Positions 1 to 10,425 of a stretch of 64,000 bases of DNA are shown here, piece after piece. Source of the stretch: Carallia brachiata. Lineage: Eukaryota; Streptophyta; Magnoliopsida; Malpighiales; Rhizophoraceae. The notes beneath the pieces were generated by a model that searched no databases, had not been told where the DNA came from, and saw only the letters and a list, made by a program, of their open reading frames with translations. Position 1 is the stretch's first letter. Every line of letters begins with the position of its first letter. The stretch lies in assembly GCA_021464245.1 (NCBI GenBank), contig JADCRB010000068.1, forward strand, positions 5,135,259 to 5,199,258. Direction: 5' to 3'. A program made the translations under genes and the position numbers.

Positions 1-1480
1 CAATCTTTGAAATCAAAATCCCGTGATTGTTTCCCGAGAAGAGCTCGGAAAATTGGGTTGGACCAGGAAACATAAAATAATGCAAATCATCAGGACATGC
101 ACATTGGTCATACCTTTGTTTCGATTCCAGCCGTACAACCGACAGAACTCAAAGAAATATGATTAAAGTTGACAACAAGTGAAGCAACGTGTCAGCAGAA
201 TGAAACACCAGCGGCTGTTTCGTTTGGTGGGCGAGAAAATGTTGGGGATATTCATATATACCATTGGGGGCAGATAATGGAAAGTTCGAGAGCAAGATGC
301 GAGAAGAGGGGGAAGCGTCTGGAAAAATCTCTACTGCTTGAGAGGGATCCTGTGTGTGCACGTGTACACTAAAACTCTCCTTTGATGGCGTTGGCGTGGC
401 AATATCTGTTTAATACAAAAATGGAGGAGAAAAAAGGTAAAGCCTTTAAGGCAAAGGGCTTATTGGAAATGTCTTCTTTGGACATTTGATTTTAAAGAAC
501 CATATAAGATTAGAACATGTGAGCAATCTACTTGCTTTTAACAGTCTGATTGGTTTAATAGAAATGAGTGGAATGAAAACTATGGGGGAAGAAAATGGAA
601 TTGAAAATAGATTTTTATTTTGTTTGGATAAATTATGAAAAAGAAAGTTTGCTAGAAAATTCAAGGAATTTTAACATAGTACCAACAATTTTTGATCTCA
701 CCAAATTGGTGAGATGAAGAAGAACGTGATTTGCCAGATGATTGCATGACCGGTGCATCTTTTTCTTAAATTGGCCTACTTTTAATATAAAAAGAAAATT
801 ATATGACTACATTAAATATTAATGAATAACAGCGTAATTTTATCTAAAAATGTCAAACAATTTTTTTTCATAAATTTAACTATTCGATGATTTATATTAT
901 TTTGTTATTATTTTGAAATTACTCTCGTAAAATCAAAATTTTTTCTTTGATAATATATAAATTTATATTATAATTATACTTAAATAAGGGCCTTCTATTA
1001 TTAACCTTCAATACGACCATCATATAACAAAATTACCAGAGGGGAGTGGCATTATCATTGTGTTGGCAAGAGAAAAAACGCATGGTATAAGCGGAATTGA
1101 TAAATCAGCTAGCTTTTACCAGATCTTTCCATTTTTGTTTACTTCTCACTTTTTTTTTTTTTTGAGAATGCTAGTTTGGTTAATTTAATTTTCAATGATA
1201 TGATATATCATTATTTTGCAACTTGGGTTTTATACCATTTCAGATTTAGATTTGGCATGATATCTCAGTTGCACAATTGTGCGCAATTTTATGAGTATCT
1301 ACGAGAGGCAGATTCAAAAGTCATGGATGGTTCCTAGAGCCGCAGTTGCAAAAGATGAAAATAGCACGTACTTTTTGAGTTACGTGAATCCATCCTCAAT
1401 CGATAATAATATTCAATAGTGTTGGAGGATGATCAGATATCGGACTAATGCTAGCCTTGGAATTCAAATCCCAGGGCTCA
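1..1480. other. left-edge intergenic stretch, no gene supported
   Basis: I see no convincing coding region. Short open frames of 60-72 codons near 150-660 look like chance. On the minus strand, bases 115-300 resemble the leader of a gene that would continue off the left edge: a pyrimidine-rich stretch is followed by a good splice donor (CAAAG, then GTATGAC) at about 114. This is only a suggestion. From 780 onward the sequence is AT-rich with no visible structure. Confidence 0.3.
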
Positions 1481-1487
1481 AAATACT

Positions 1488-3516
1488 GAGGGTGTATTTG
1501 ATACGTATGTTGGACATTATAAGATAGTACAGTATATAATATCACAGTATAATATTTATTATATTATTATTATATACTATGTTTGGATAGCACTTAACAA
1601 TTTAAAATAATTAGATGGTATGGTATATTAACAATAATTTTATCGTCCTTGTTAAAATGACTTTACTGTATCTATATAATAATTAAGGGTCCGTTTGTTA
1701 TGGTTTATATTTTTTGTTTTCTGTTTATTTTTCACAAAAAAACAAAAAATATGTTTAACATCGTTTTGTTTTCTGTTTTTTTGTTGAAAAATTGAAAGTA
1801 TTTTTTTTAAAAAAAGGGAAAATAATAAAAAATGTTTTCTTAATTTGTTTTTCGCTTGTTTTGTTATATTTTCTCTTACAATCTTTTCTCTATCTATTCA
1901 CTCTCTTTACCGTATCTCTCTCTACTCATCATCTCTCTATCCCTTTATTTTTTCTCTCTCTGCTCGTTCTCTCTCTACTCATTCTCCCTCTATCCTCTAC
2001 GTCTCTCTCTTTTTTCTCTCTCTACTATTTTCTTAACTCATTCTCTCCCTACCTTCTCTCCCCCCTTTTTCTCCCTCTACTATTTTCCCTACTCATTCTC
2101 TCTCTCTCTTTCTTCTCTCTAACCATTCTCTCTAATCATTCTCTCTCTACCCTCTCTCTTTTTCTCTCTCTACCATTCTCTCTCTACCCACACTGTCTCT
2201 CTTTTTCTCGTTCTACCATTCTCTCTACTCATTCTCTCTTTATCCTCTCTCTCTCCTTTTTCTCTCTCTACTCATTCTATATACTCACACTCTCTCTACC
2301 CACAATTTCTCCTTTCCTCGCTCTACCAGTCTCTCAACCCAGTCTCTCTCTACCCTCTTTCTCTTATTTTTCTCTCTCTACTATTCTCTCTACTCATTCT
2401 TTCTCTACCCTCTCTCTCTTTTTTCTCTCTCTACCATTCTCTCTACTAAATTTCTCTCTACCCTCTTTGTCTCTCATTCTTCTCTCTCTACCATTATCTT
2501 TTCTCATTCTCTCTCTACCCACTTCTACTCATTTTCTCTTTACTTATTCTTTCTTCATATTTTCTCTCAACTCTCTTTTTGTATTCTCTTTCCAGCTACT
2601 CTCTTTATCTTCACTCTCTCTACTGATTCTCTCTTCCTATCAACCCTTTCTCGTTCTACCCTTTTTTTGCTCTCTCTCCCCCTTTTCTCTCTCTATCTAT
2701 TTTCTATCGTCTCTCTCTAACTATTCTTTTACTTTGAATCTTTTGTCAACCATTGTCTATATTTTTTTCTCTATCTATTTATACTCTTTTTACCATTTCT
2801 TTTACTATTCTTTCTTTATCTACTTTTTTATTCTTATTAAAAAAATAAAAGTTGACAGTAATAGATACAAAAATTCAATAAATAATAAAAAGAGAAAAAT
2901 AAAAAATAAGAAATAGTAACAAAAATTTGACAGTGTCTCCAAATGGGTCGATCCTAACTTATTTTTATTTATTTTAACTATTTTTTATAACAAATAACTA
3001 CAAATTAATATAAAAATTATTTTATTTTACTTTTTAGTAATTTTATAATTTTTATAAATTTTTAAAATTCTTATTAATTATACAAAATATTTATTAAATA
3101 AATTTTTAAAGACCATCTAAATATGCCTAAATTATATAAACTAATGATCAAAATTAGGATTGGAACAGTGGAGAGATGGGAGAGAAAGGGAGAGAGATTG
3201 CAGAGAGAAGGGACAAAGAGGAAGAAAAATTAGAGAGGGGGGCCGATGGCGACGGTAATCGTAGTCAAAACAGTAATAAAGTAAAGATAAGGGTAGAGTT
3301 TTTAATTAATATTATAATCTTTATAAAAGATATTTTAAAGATAAGCTTAACTCATACAATAATGAGATAGTTTAGCTCATAAAAATATATGAGATAATAC
3401 TATCACATAATTGTAAAAAAAATAATTTATATTATTTTATTATCATATTTTATTAAATATAAAATATGATAAGATAATAATAATTTATTATTATATTATA
3501 TCAAATGCAACTTAAT
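1488..3516. repeat. AT-rich MITE-like region, possibly nested elements
   Basis: The left end reads GGTGTATTTGATA near 1490. The right end, read on the other strand, starts GTTGCATTTGATA near 3514, matching at 11 of 13 positions, so the two could be terminal inverted repeats. Inside, GGGTCCGTTTG after TAA at about 1687 and a weakly related inverse near 2940-2957, also next to TAA, could be the ends of a second element of Harbinger type. The interior is AT-rich apart from the polypyrimidine tract. Termini are degenerate and no clear target duplication was found, so the boundaries are uncertain. Confidence 0.3.
1890..2790 (+). repeat. ~900-bp polypyrimidine tract (TCTCTCTAC-type)
   Basis: The plus strand is almost only C and T here, built from imperfect repeats of CTCTCTCTAC and CATTCTCTCTCTAC. 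The long open frame through it (1792-2916, Ser/Leu/Phe/Tyr only) is a by-product of the repeat and not a gene. Strand asymmetry on this scale is unusual; mirror-repeat CT tracts can adopt triplex (H-DNA) structure. Confidence 0.85.
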
Positions 3517-4198
3517 AATCTACAGGGTCACTCGCCTCCCAATGGCCAACCGTACCCCCGCAAGTTGTGAAAAAATTCGCAGAACTGCCATTATTGCACG
3601 GTACTGTTGGTTTTAATCAGTTATAAGTCCTCATGAAGTTGACTTCTATGTTTGACAACTTACAGCCTGGGGATCGGCCCCAAATGGAGCAAAAGAAAAT
3701 AAAATACCTAATAATGTTATTGGGATACATCATACGTGATGTACAATCTACTAATTACACAAAAAAGAAATAATAATAAAGAAAAGAAAAATAATGGCTT
3801 CTCACGAACACTGGCAGTGCGACCCCGTTAAGTATTAGTGGAGATATCAGAATCAGTTTCAGTTGGGAAAATTCTGTTGGTTTAATTTTCTAAGTAGCGC
3901 CTGAAGTTACACTTGATTTTATGCACACTCTTTGAACTTTTGTTTTTGTTTGTTGGCTTTTTGTTTGTTTTTTTTTTTTACATTTACACATTTGGTTTTG
4001 TTTTTTTTTTGACGGATATCTCCTCCGCCGGTGTTCGGTTAAAATAACTAATTATAGGAAGAAAAACAACGACAAAAAATTATTGTTGGTTTTGTTGGCC
4101 TCGACTGACAAAGACCATTAATACCTTGACCAACCATGTTCTCCGCTCCTTCCCATTTTCAATTATGTTGACAATTAATTGTGAGTTAATTTTGGATA

Positions 4199-4655
4199 GT
4201 TATACTAGCTTTTGTTTTTGTTAGTCGAGGGCTCGATAACATTTTTTATGGAATGCTTTATAAAAACGATGTTCTTGAAAGAAAATGAAAGATCAAGCGT
4301 ACTAATACAAAAAGAAAAAGTTCAAGGGATGTCTATGCAATCAAACATAACTTGAAATTTTTTTACACTTACATGGCTCGATTGAATTATTTTCTTTAAA
4401 CTCCTTGATTTCTAACTTTTATTTTTGTGAGTTGAGGCCTCACAATTGACAATATTTCTAACGGAACACCGGCGGAAAGTATGTACTTGAAAGAAAATGA
4501 AAGATCAAGCGTAGTAATACCAAAACAATAGTTTGAGGGAAATGCCAATAAAATCAAACATAACTCGAAAGAGTTTTTACGAATCGACGCGAATAAATTG
4601 ACTCGAATGAACCGATTCAATACTTTCCTTAAACTCTTTGATGCACCTTATAAAA
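4199..4655 (+). repeat. diverged two-copy tandem duplication (~212-bp spacing)
   Basis: The block GAAAGAAAATGAAAGATCAA occurs near 4279 and again near 4491, about 212 bases apart. The surrounding text is also shared: the TTTTTGTTAGTCGAGG-like start, the ATCAAACATAACT segment and the TTTAAACTC-CTTGAT end. Copies are clearly diverged. The second copy ends just before the presumed TATA box of the F-box gene, so the duplication lies in its promoter region. Confidence 0.7.
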
Positions 4656-4744
4656 CCAATCTATTATGAACCCAAAATTTTAGGGTTTTCTCTCGCCGTC
4701 ACTCTCGTAAGTCGCAACTTCATTTCTGACTGCACGCCGCTCAG
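4648..4744 (+). promoter_or_regulatory. F-box gene core promoter and untranslated first exon
   Basis: TTATAAAACC at 4649-4658 is a plausible TATA box. A few bases downstream, TTTTAGGGTTTT (4679-4690) is a telo-box (AAACCCTAAAA on the other strand), common near plant transcription starts. The leader would run to 4744, where CTCAG is followed by the strong donor GTAAGT. All inferred from sequence. Confidence 0.45.
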
Positions 4745-4845
4745 GTAAGTGAGAGAGAGTTTCCAAATATATGTTCGTTATGCTTTCTCTTTCCTTGCAT
4801 GATTAATTATCTAATGCTAATTCCTTCAAATAATAAGTTTGAAAG

Positions 4846-7144
4846 ATGGATCTGGATGCAGGTAAATATCTGAACTCAATTTTCTTCAATCTTGAATTAT
4901 ATGATTAATCTCTCTCTCTTAAAGGAATTGTTAGGGCTTCTTAGCATGCCAAGCTCCTGGGATTTGATGAGCAATTTTAATTTTCATTTTGATATATTCC
5001 ACAAGTACTTTTAATTTATAATCTTTATAATATATCAATATGACTACATTACAAAGCTAGAAAAAAAAATGTTATCCAATTCGGTTTTGGAAATTGATTT
5101 GATATTGTAGATAAATTCTGTGAAAACAACAATTGACATGTGCTTGATTGTTCATTATTAGATATAATTCTGCCCTATCAGAAGTGTTATTACTTATAAA
5201 AAAAAAAATCCTAGCAAAAAATTGTTTGTCGTCCTTTGTTATGGTTGGTAATCCTTTACAATATAATTTTCATATAATTCAATTTGATTAATTTTTCTTC
5301 TGATATATATACATATGTTCCGCCAAATATTTTTTGTTGATTAGTAGATAACTGCCACAAATTAAAGATTAAATATTACATGGATCGAGCAAAGCTTCTA
5401 AGCATTTATAATAAAAATATTAAATTAATATTTTTTGATTTCCGAAAAAAAAAATCCAGGGTCTTAGACTTTGGGAATAGTTATTACAATTGCAATATTT
5501 AACACCCATTAATTGTTGGAAGCATTTTAACTTCTTTTTTCATTTACCCCTTTCCTTTTTTTTTTTTTTTTTTCCTTTTTTCCGCTGAAATCTTCGAATT
5601 TAAAGGCAAGATATAATATTAATTTGTTCTTTTAATTATGGTAGATATTATACATTACTTTTTTTTTAATAATATACTATCTTATCATTTCCTTTTCCAT
5701 TATGCTGAACATCATATTGCAGATCTGCAGTTAGGAAATATGGCACCTAACCGAAGATCCAAAAGGAAAAGAATGGAAAGCTGCAATCGTGTGAAAGGAC
5801 ATAAAAATGAAACAAAGAATTGCGGGATGGTTCCAAAACTTCCAGACCACATTTTTTACCATATTTTCTCCAGACTACCCGTAAAAACCATAGTCCAATG
5901 CAGGTGTGTGAGCATAACGCAAGACACTACTAGGCAAATTAATCTCATTATGTGACTCTAATTCTCGTTTTGTCTGTTGTATTTTTTTGTAATAAATTAA
6001 AGAGACATATTATACGGACACAAAATTTGATCTAATTTATGAAAAAAAAAAAAAATGCAGGTGTGTGTGCAGGACTTGGCGTCAAATGCTACAAGATCCA
6101 TATTTTGCCAAGCTGCACTTCGCCAAGTACTCAGCCTCATGTTGCTTGCTCCTTAAACTCTGTATCGACACCAGTCTCAGCCATGAACATGAATTTCACT
6201 TGCTTGAACAAGTAAAGCAAGGTATTGAATTTATTCCCTATTATAATAAAAGGAATGATGGTCTTATGGTGACCAAGTTCACCAAAGAACATAATATACA
6301 TGACCCACAAAGCAAAATGGATGTCATCAGCACCTGCAATGGCTTGGTCCTGTTCTGTAATCTGTACCAAGGCGAACCGATATGCGTTTCGAATCCAATT
6401 ACTGGGGAGTACACAATCCTCCCACCACATATGTCGGAAAGCCCTTCGAACTTATTGGGACTCGGGATGAGCTCGAACGCCAGTGATGAATACATAGTTG
6501 TTAGAATCTGCCAGGATTTGGTGCAGGTGCACACGCTTGGCACCTCTACTTGGAGGTGCATTAATGTTGTTATCGATGAAGATTACTTGCCAGAATGCCA
6601 CTGCAATGGTGTGTTTCTGAATGGGGCTTTTCATTGGGTTGCCTGTGACTATACTGTTGAGACTGTGTACTTACATGCAGTTGGAATCGAAAGCCAGGAA
6701 TTCCAAACCTTCTTGTGTCCTCAACCGCCAGGCTATGATGATGAGGGGTACTTTTGGTGGATACTTGGAGCAAAAGGAGAATTTCTAACCGTTTGTGGCT
6801 ATCTGGACGGTGTTGGTTATCCTGATTATGAAGTTTGGATGATGGCGGAATATGGCAATGAAAAGTCTTGGACTAGACTGTTTGTGGTTGAAGATCTGGG
6901 GTTGCCAGCCGGGGCTGGAGACTGCTTTAAGGTGGTCAAGTACTTGGACGATGACAGGATTTTGTTGATGGTTCTTGGTCGATTGTTTGTGTTTTATGTT
7001 AAGGAAGGAACGCACTTGTGGATTGATTATTATGGAGATGAAGATGATTTGGTCACACAAGTACTTGAATACACTCCAAGCTTCATTTCGCTTAAGGATT
7101 ATGTGCCCAATGGGAGCCTGCAGGTGTTCAACGTGAGACCATGA
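4846..7144 (+). CDS. F-box protein with F-box-associated (FBA-like) C-terminal domain
   Basis: Probable substrate-recruiting subunit of an SCF ubiquitin ligase. Proposed coding exons: 4846-4861, 5723-5903 and 6061-7144, joining in frame to 426 residues. The mini-exon (start MDLDA) is my inference; the safe alternative start is the ATG at 5740 (415 residues). From 5740, the N-terminus is basic. The F-box begins near residue 33 with KLPDHIFYHIFSRLPVK and continues through QCRCVCRTWR, which is assembled only across the 5903/6061 splice. The remaining ~340 residues contain FBA-family features such as DVISTCNGLVLFCN, CVSNPITGEYTILPP, NGAFHWVA and FISLKDY. Length fits F-box/FBA proteins. The target is unknown; no kelch repeats were recognised with confidence. 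The 157-bp intron 5904-6060 is flanked by a 14-bp direct repeat. Confidence 0.85.
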
Positions 7145-8101
7145 GAACCACCACCTAATTATCATCTATATTCACAGTTCTTGAATTCAGTGACGGATTC
7201 AGAAATTTATCCATATGTCTATGGAAATTTGTTGTATTTTGGATTGAAATTTACAGTTGAAATTAACTTTTCTACAGCACTTTGGCCATTAGTTATATGC
7301 ATGCTTGGAACATGTTGCTATCCTCAGCCTTAGACAAAATTGTCATGTTAATCTTTTGTTCATTGGTTTTGTTTTGTCACTTATTTTACAGAAAGATATC
7401 GAGTAGGGCCGTGAGCTACGTTGAAGGCAAAAATATTTCGTTTTCCATATTTCCCATCTCGATATCGTATTAGAGAATCATAATATAACCCATCTCATTT
7501 ACAAGTTAGCAAAAACAGAAAAAAAATAATTTTGGGGAATTTTTTGTTTTAACAAACAGAAACATTTCATTAAAGGGCTCCATTACATGGGCACATGATT
7601 TTTCTCTATTACGTCCATACGTATTTTTTTTGTGCAACAGCGAGTATTTTTTGTGCAACTATAAACAAAAAAATAGTAATACTTTTTATATCATTTTTTA
7701 TCGTTATGGTTGTACAAAATATCCGTGTGGTTGCAAAAAAAAATTACGTGTAGAAACAGTAAGAAAAAATTATATGCCCATAAATATTTTTTCATAGTAA
7801 AGAAAAAATACCGATACACAAATTAAGTTCAAAAAAACTCAACACTACATACATTAAAAATTATATGACCCAAACGACGACCTAAAGGCCTAAAAGGAAG
7901 GTCACAAGTACAGGACATAGCTAGACTTAAACAAACTTAAAATTTTAGGGGATTGATACAAGAATAATTGAGGATATTAAATTTAGAAAAAAAAAAAAAG
8001 GATATTGAATTATTGATGCATGCGGACATTGAAAATTGTATTGTTCCTCTGTAGAACCTCGGTCTTACATTAGCGTTTCCTTAAGTCACGCGACGTTGAA
8101 T
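7145..8101. other. intergenic: F-box 3' region and AT-rich spacer
   Basis: The first few hundred bases are presumably the 3' untranslated region of the F-box gene. Beyond about 7500 the sequence is AT-rich with A-runs. I see no gene or RNA structure. Confidence 0.5.
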
Positions 8102-8651
8102 CATGGGTGTAAGAACCGGACCGGACCGGCCGGTTCAACCGGAAAAATCGGGAACCGGTCCTTAGTCCGGTCCGGTTCACACAAAAAACCGTTCTGAATG
8201 AGAACCGGCCAGAGAACCGGAGAACCGGCCGGTTCAACCGGTCCAACCGGTGAACCGGTACCGGTTCAACCGGTTGGACCGATTTGGAATTTAAAAAAAA
8301 AAAAAAACCCTAAATAGGTAAATTAATATTTATGTGAATATATTTTATTATTTGTTATAACTTACCATATTTAATTAATGTATGTTCTTATGTGTATTTT
8401 TACAGGCTCCATTCTAGTAAGGGAACTTATGATCCCATCGATTATGAATGCATTGACAAAACGGACTTAGTGGTGAAAACATGTTTTTTAATTTTCTTTG
8501 TTGATCCTGTGATGCACATGCTTTGAAAAGTCATATCTATTCCTTAAGAATGATTTATCTCATTTTAACTTATGAAAATTGTGATTCTAAGTTCAAAATA
8601 AGAAATAACATATTGTGTTACCAAAACATCTTGTGAAAATTTATATATATA

Positions 8652-8682
<31 letters not shown>

Positions 8683-8765
8683 CCGGTTCAACCGCGGTTC
8701 TACCGGTTGAACCTTGAACCGCTAAATTTTCCGGTTCAATATCCGATTCGGTTTTGAAAACCTTG
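8102..8765. mobile_element. non-autonomous hAT-type element (MITE) rich in CCGGTTCAACCGG
   Basis: The element is 664 bp long and flanked by a perfect 8-bp direct repeat, CGTTGAAT (8094-8101 and 8766-8773), the duplication size made by hAT transposases. The ends form a short imperfect inverted repeat: the left starts CATGGGTGTAAGAACCGG, the right read inward starts CAAGGTTTTCAAAACCG (16 of 23 positions shared). Subterminal DNA is packed with GGTTC/GAACC motifs in both orientations, especially 8113-8283, forming many local palindromes. The interior is AT-rich with a (TA)n run at 8641-8682. There is no coding capacity, so it depends on a transposase elsewhere. Confidence 0.75.
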
Positions 8766-8773
8766 CGTTGAAT

Positions 8774-10271
8774 GCCCGTCAACTCAATTCACAACACCTC
8801 TTCTTTGGAAAAATTACTGGAACAAAAATGGAAATTTTATGGTGAAGTGTTAATCAATTCTATATTTCGAATCGGAGTCGCATTCGTGGGACCGCACTCC
8901 CGTTTGTATTTGTTTTTTTCATTCCCATGTGGAGCCTATTAGAAGTCAAATGTCAATGTCCGTTTTGACTTATGTCTCCCATTAGCCAATAGAAAAAAGC
9001 CACGCAATCCATGAAAATCCAAAAGAAACAACAAAAAGGAAGAGAGTTATTCATAGCAGTGGCAGCGACGTCGTTTGGATCATCTAAATTGAGCGTCCTC
9101 TGCATGGTGGCAGACTGGCAGGTGCTTGTGACGGTGATCCACTCCTCTACTGCTACTGTTTCATCGGTAGTGACGGCGACGACGACGACGGCGAAGTAAA
9201 CCTCTCCCCTATTGCTCTCTCTCCCTCTCCAACAATCAACTAAATGTATAAAGTTTGAAGTTTTTAATATCTCACAGGTGAAAGTTAGCATTTTTCAATT
9301 GTAAATTTGGAAAAAAAAAACAAGGTTGAATCGTTTTTCTGCAAATGGGGTTCTCCTTGTTGGATGGATTAAGCTCATAATTTGGTAATTTAAGTGAGTT
9401 TAATGAGTTTTAATCAACTTTTCCAATTGTTATTACACTACAGTCTGTTTCCAGACCACGTATTAAAATTGTCTTTCCTCCTCATTTCAAAAAGGAAAAA
9501 CTGGGAGGCACTACTCTGAGAGGCTAAATTTTGATTTTTATTCAAAGGAAGAGCTGATGAACTGGCACCTATACTCAGATTCTGAGTGCAGAATTATGCG
9601 TATTGTCGTTCTAATGTTCTTATTGCATCACTTTGCATTCTATTATGGTCCCATCCATGGACATTAATCTTATTATCTTAGTTGTTTTGACACAGCATTT
9701 TTGTTGTTTGCTTGTTTGTTCAGGTCTGTCTTCAGCTTCTTCGGAGATCACAGGTGGTGTAAATGGATCAAAAGGCACAACTCTGCTCATATTTTACTTA
9801 TAGCAAGAATCATTATAAGGGCTGTAGAATTCCTGCTTCTCATTTGACTTGGCATCCCATTAAGAATTTAAGATCAATTTGAAGGCGGTCACATAAATTT
9901 ATGTCATGTCTTGGAACTATTTGTCAGGGAAAAACTGAGACTTTTCTCATGGTTGAATTTTATCGTGTCAATCAATTTCACCAGAAAATGGAAACTTTGC
10001 GGACCAATTTCTTTGCTTTTTTTTTTTTTTCTCTCTAAGTTATATTTTTGACGTGGATCTGAAGTTAAAATTTGTGCTTTGCACGTCTATTTCTTGACAA
10101 CTTCTGATTTTTCTGAAAGGCGTTTTGTCTGGAAATCTATCTCTAGATATAGCTGAGGATTCCAAGTGGAATATACAGCAGAGAGGTTTATGTTGAATGC
10201 GGTCAAAGAAGCTAAATGTATTTCTTTTTTTTTTTCCTTCTGTATTTGATAGGCCTGGGAACATTAAGTTT
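8774..10271. other. unassigned intergenic region
   Basis: There is a short open frame at 9011-9199 with a GACGGCGACGACGACGACG trinucleotide run at its end, but no family resemblance. Stretches at 9540-9780 have transcript-like composition, and CAG followed by GTCTGTCTTCAG near 9720 could be a splice acceptor, so a non-coding transcript is possible. I cannot support a gene. Confidence 0.3.
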
Positions 10272-10425
10272 GGCAGTGGCAAGCCTTAGTGTAATAGTAA
10301 GTTTACCCAATTTGCCCTGGAGGCCACCAGTTCAAATTGTAGAAACAATATCTTAGTAAAAATAAGAGTGAAACGATATATATCTAATCTTTCAATAGAC
10401 CCTAAAATGAGGACATCCTTTTTTA
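10272..10425 (+). mobile_element. decayed Au-like SINE
   Basis: The order of motifs is that of plant Au-like tRNA-derived SINEs: an A-box-like TTAGTGTAATAGTAAG, then CCTGGAGGCCACCAGTTCAAAT (B-box region), then GTAGAAACAATATCTTAGTA, ending in CAATAGACCC. Many substitutions separate it from the expected consensus, so it is an old, inactive copy. Family membership comes from remembered consensus features and was not searched. Confidence 0.6.

Noticed and set aside
1792..2916. 374-codon open frame
   Set aside because: It is Ser/Leu/Phe/Tyr repeat text produced by the CT-rich tract, with no domain and two further frames also open.
8113..8283. GGTTC/GAACC cluster as a satellite or regulatory array
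   Set aside because: It lies inside an element with hAT-type ends and an 8-bp target duplication, which explains it.
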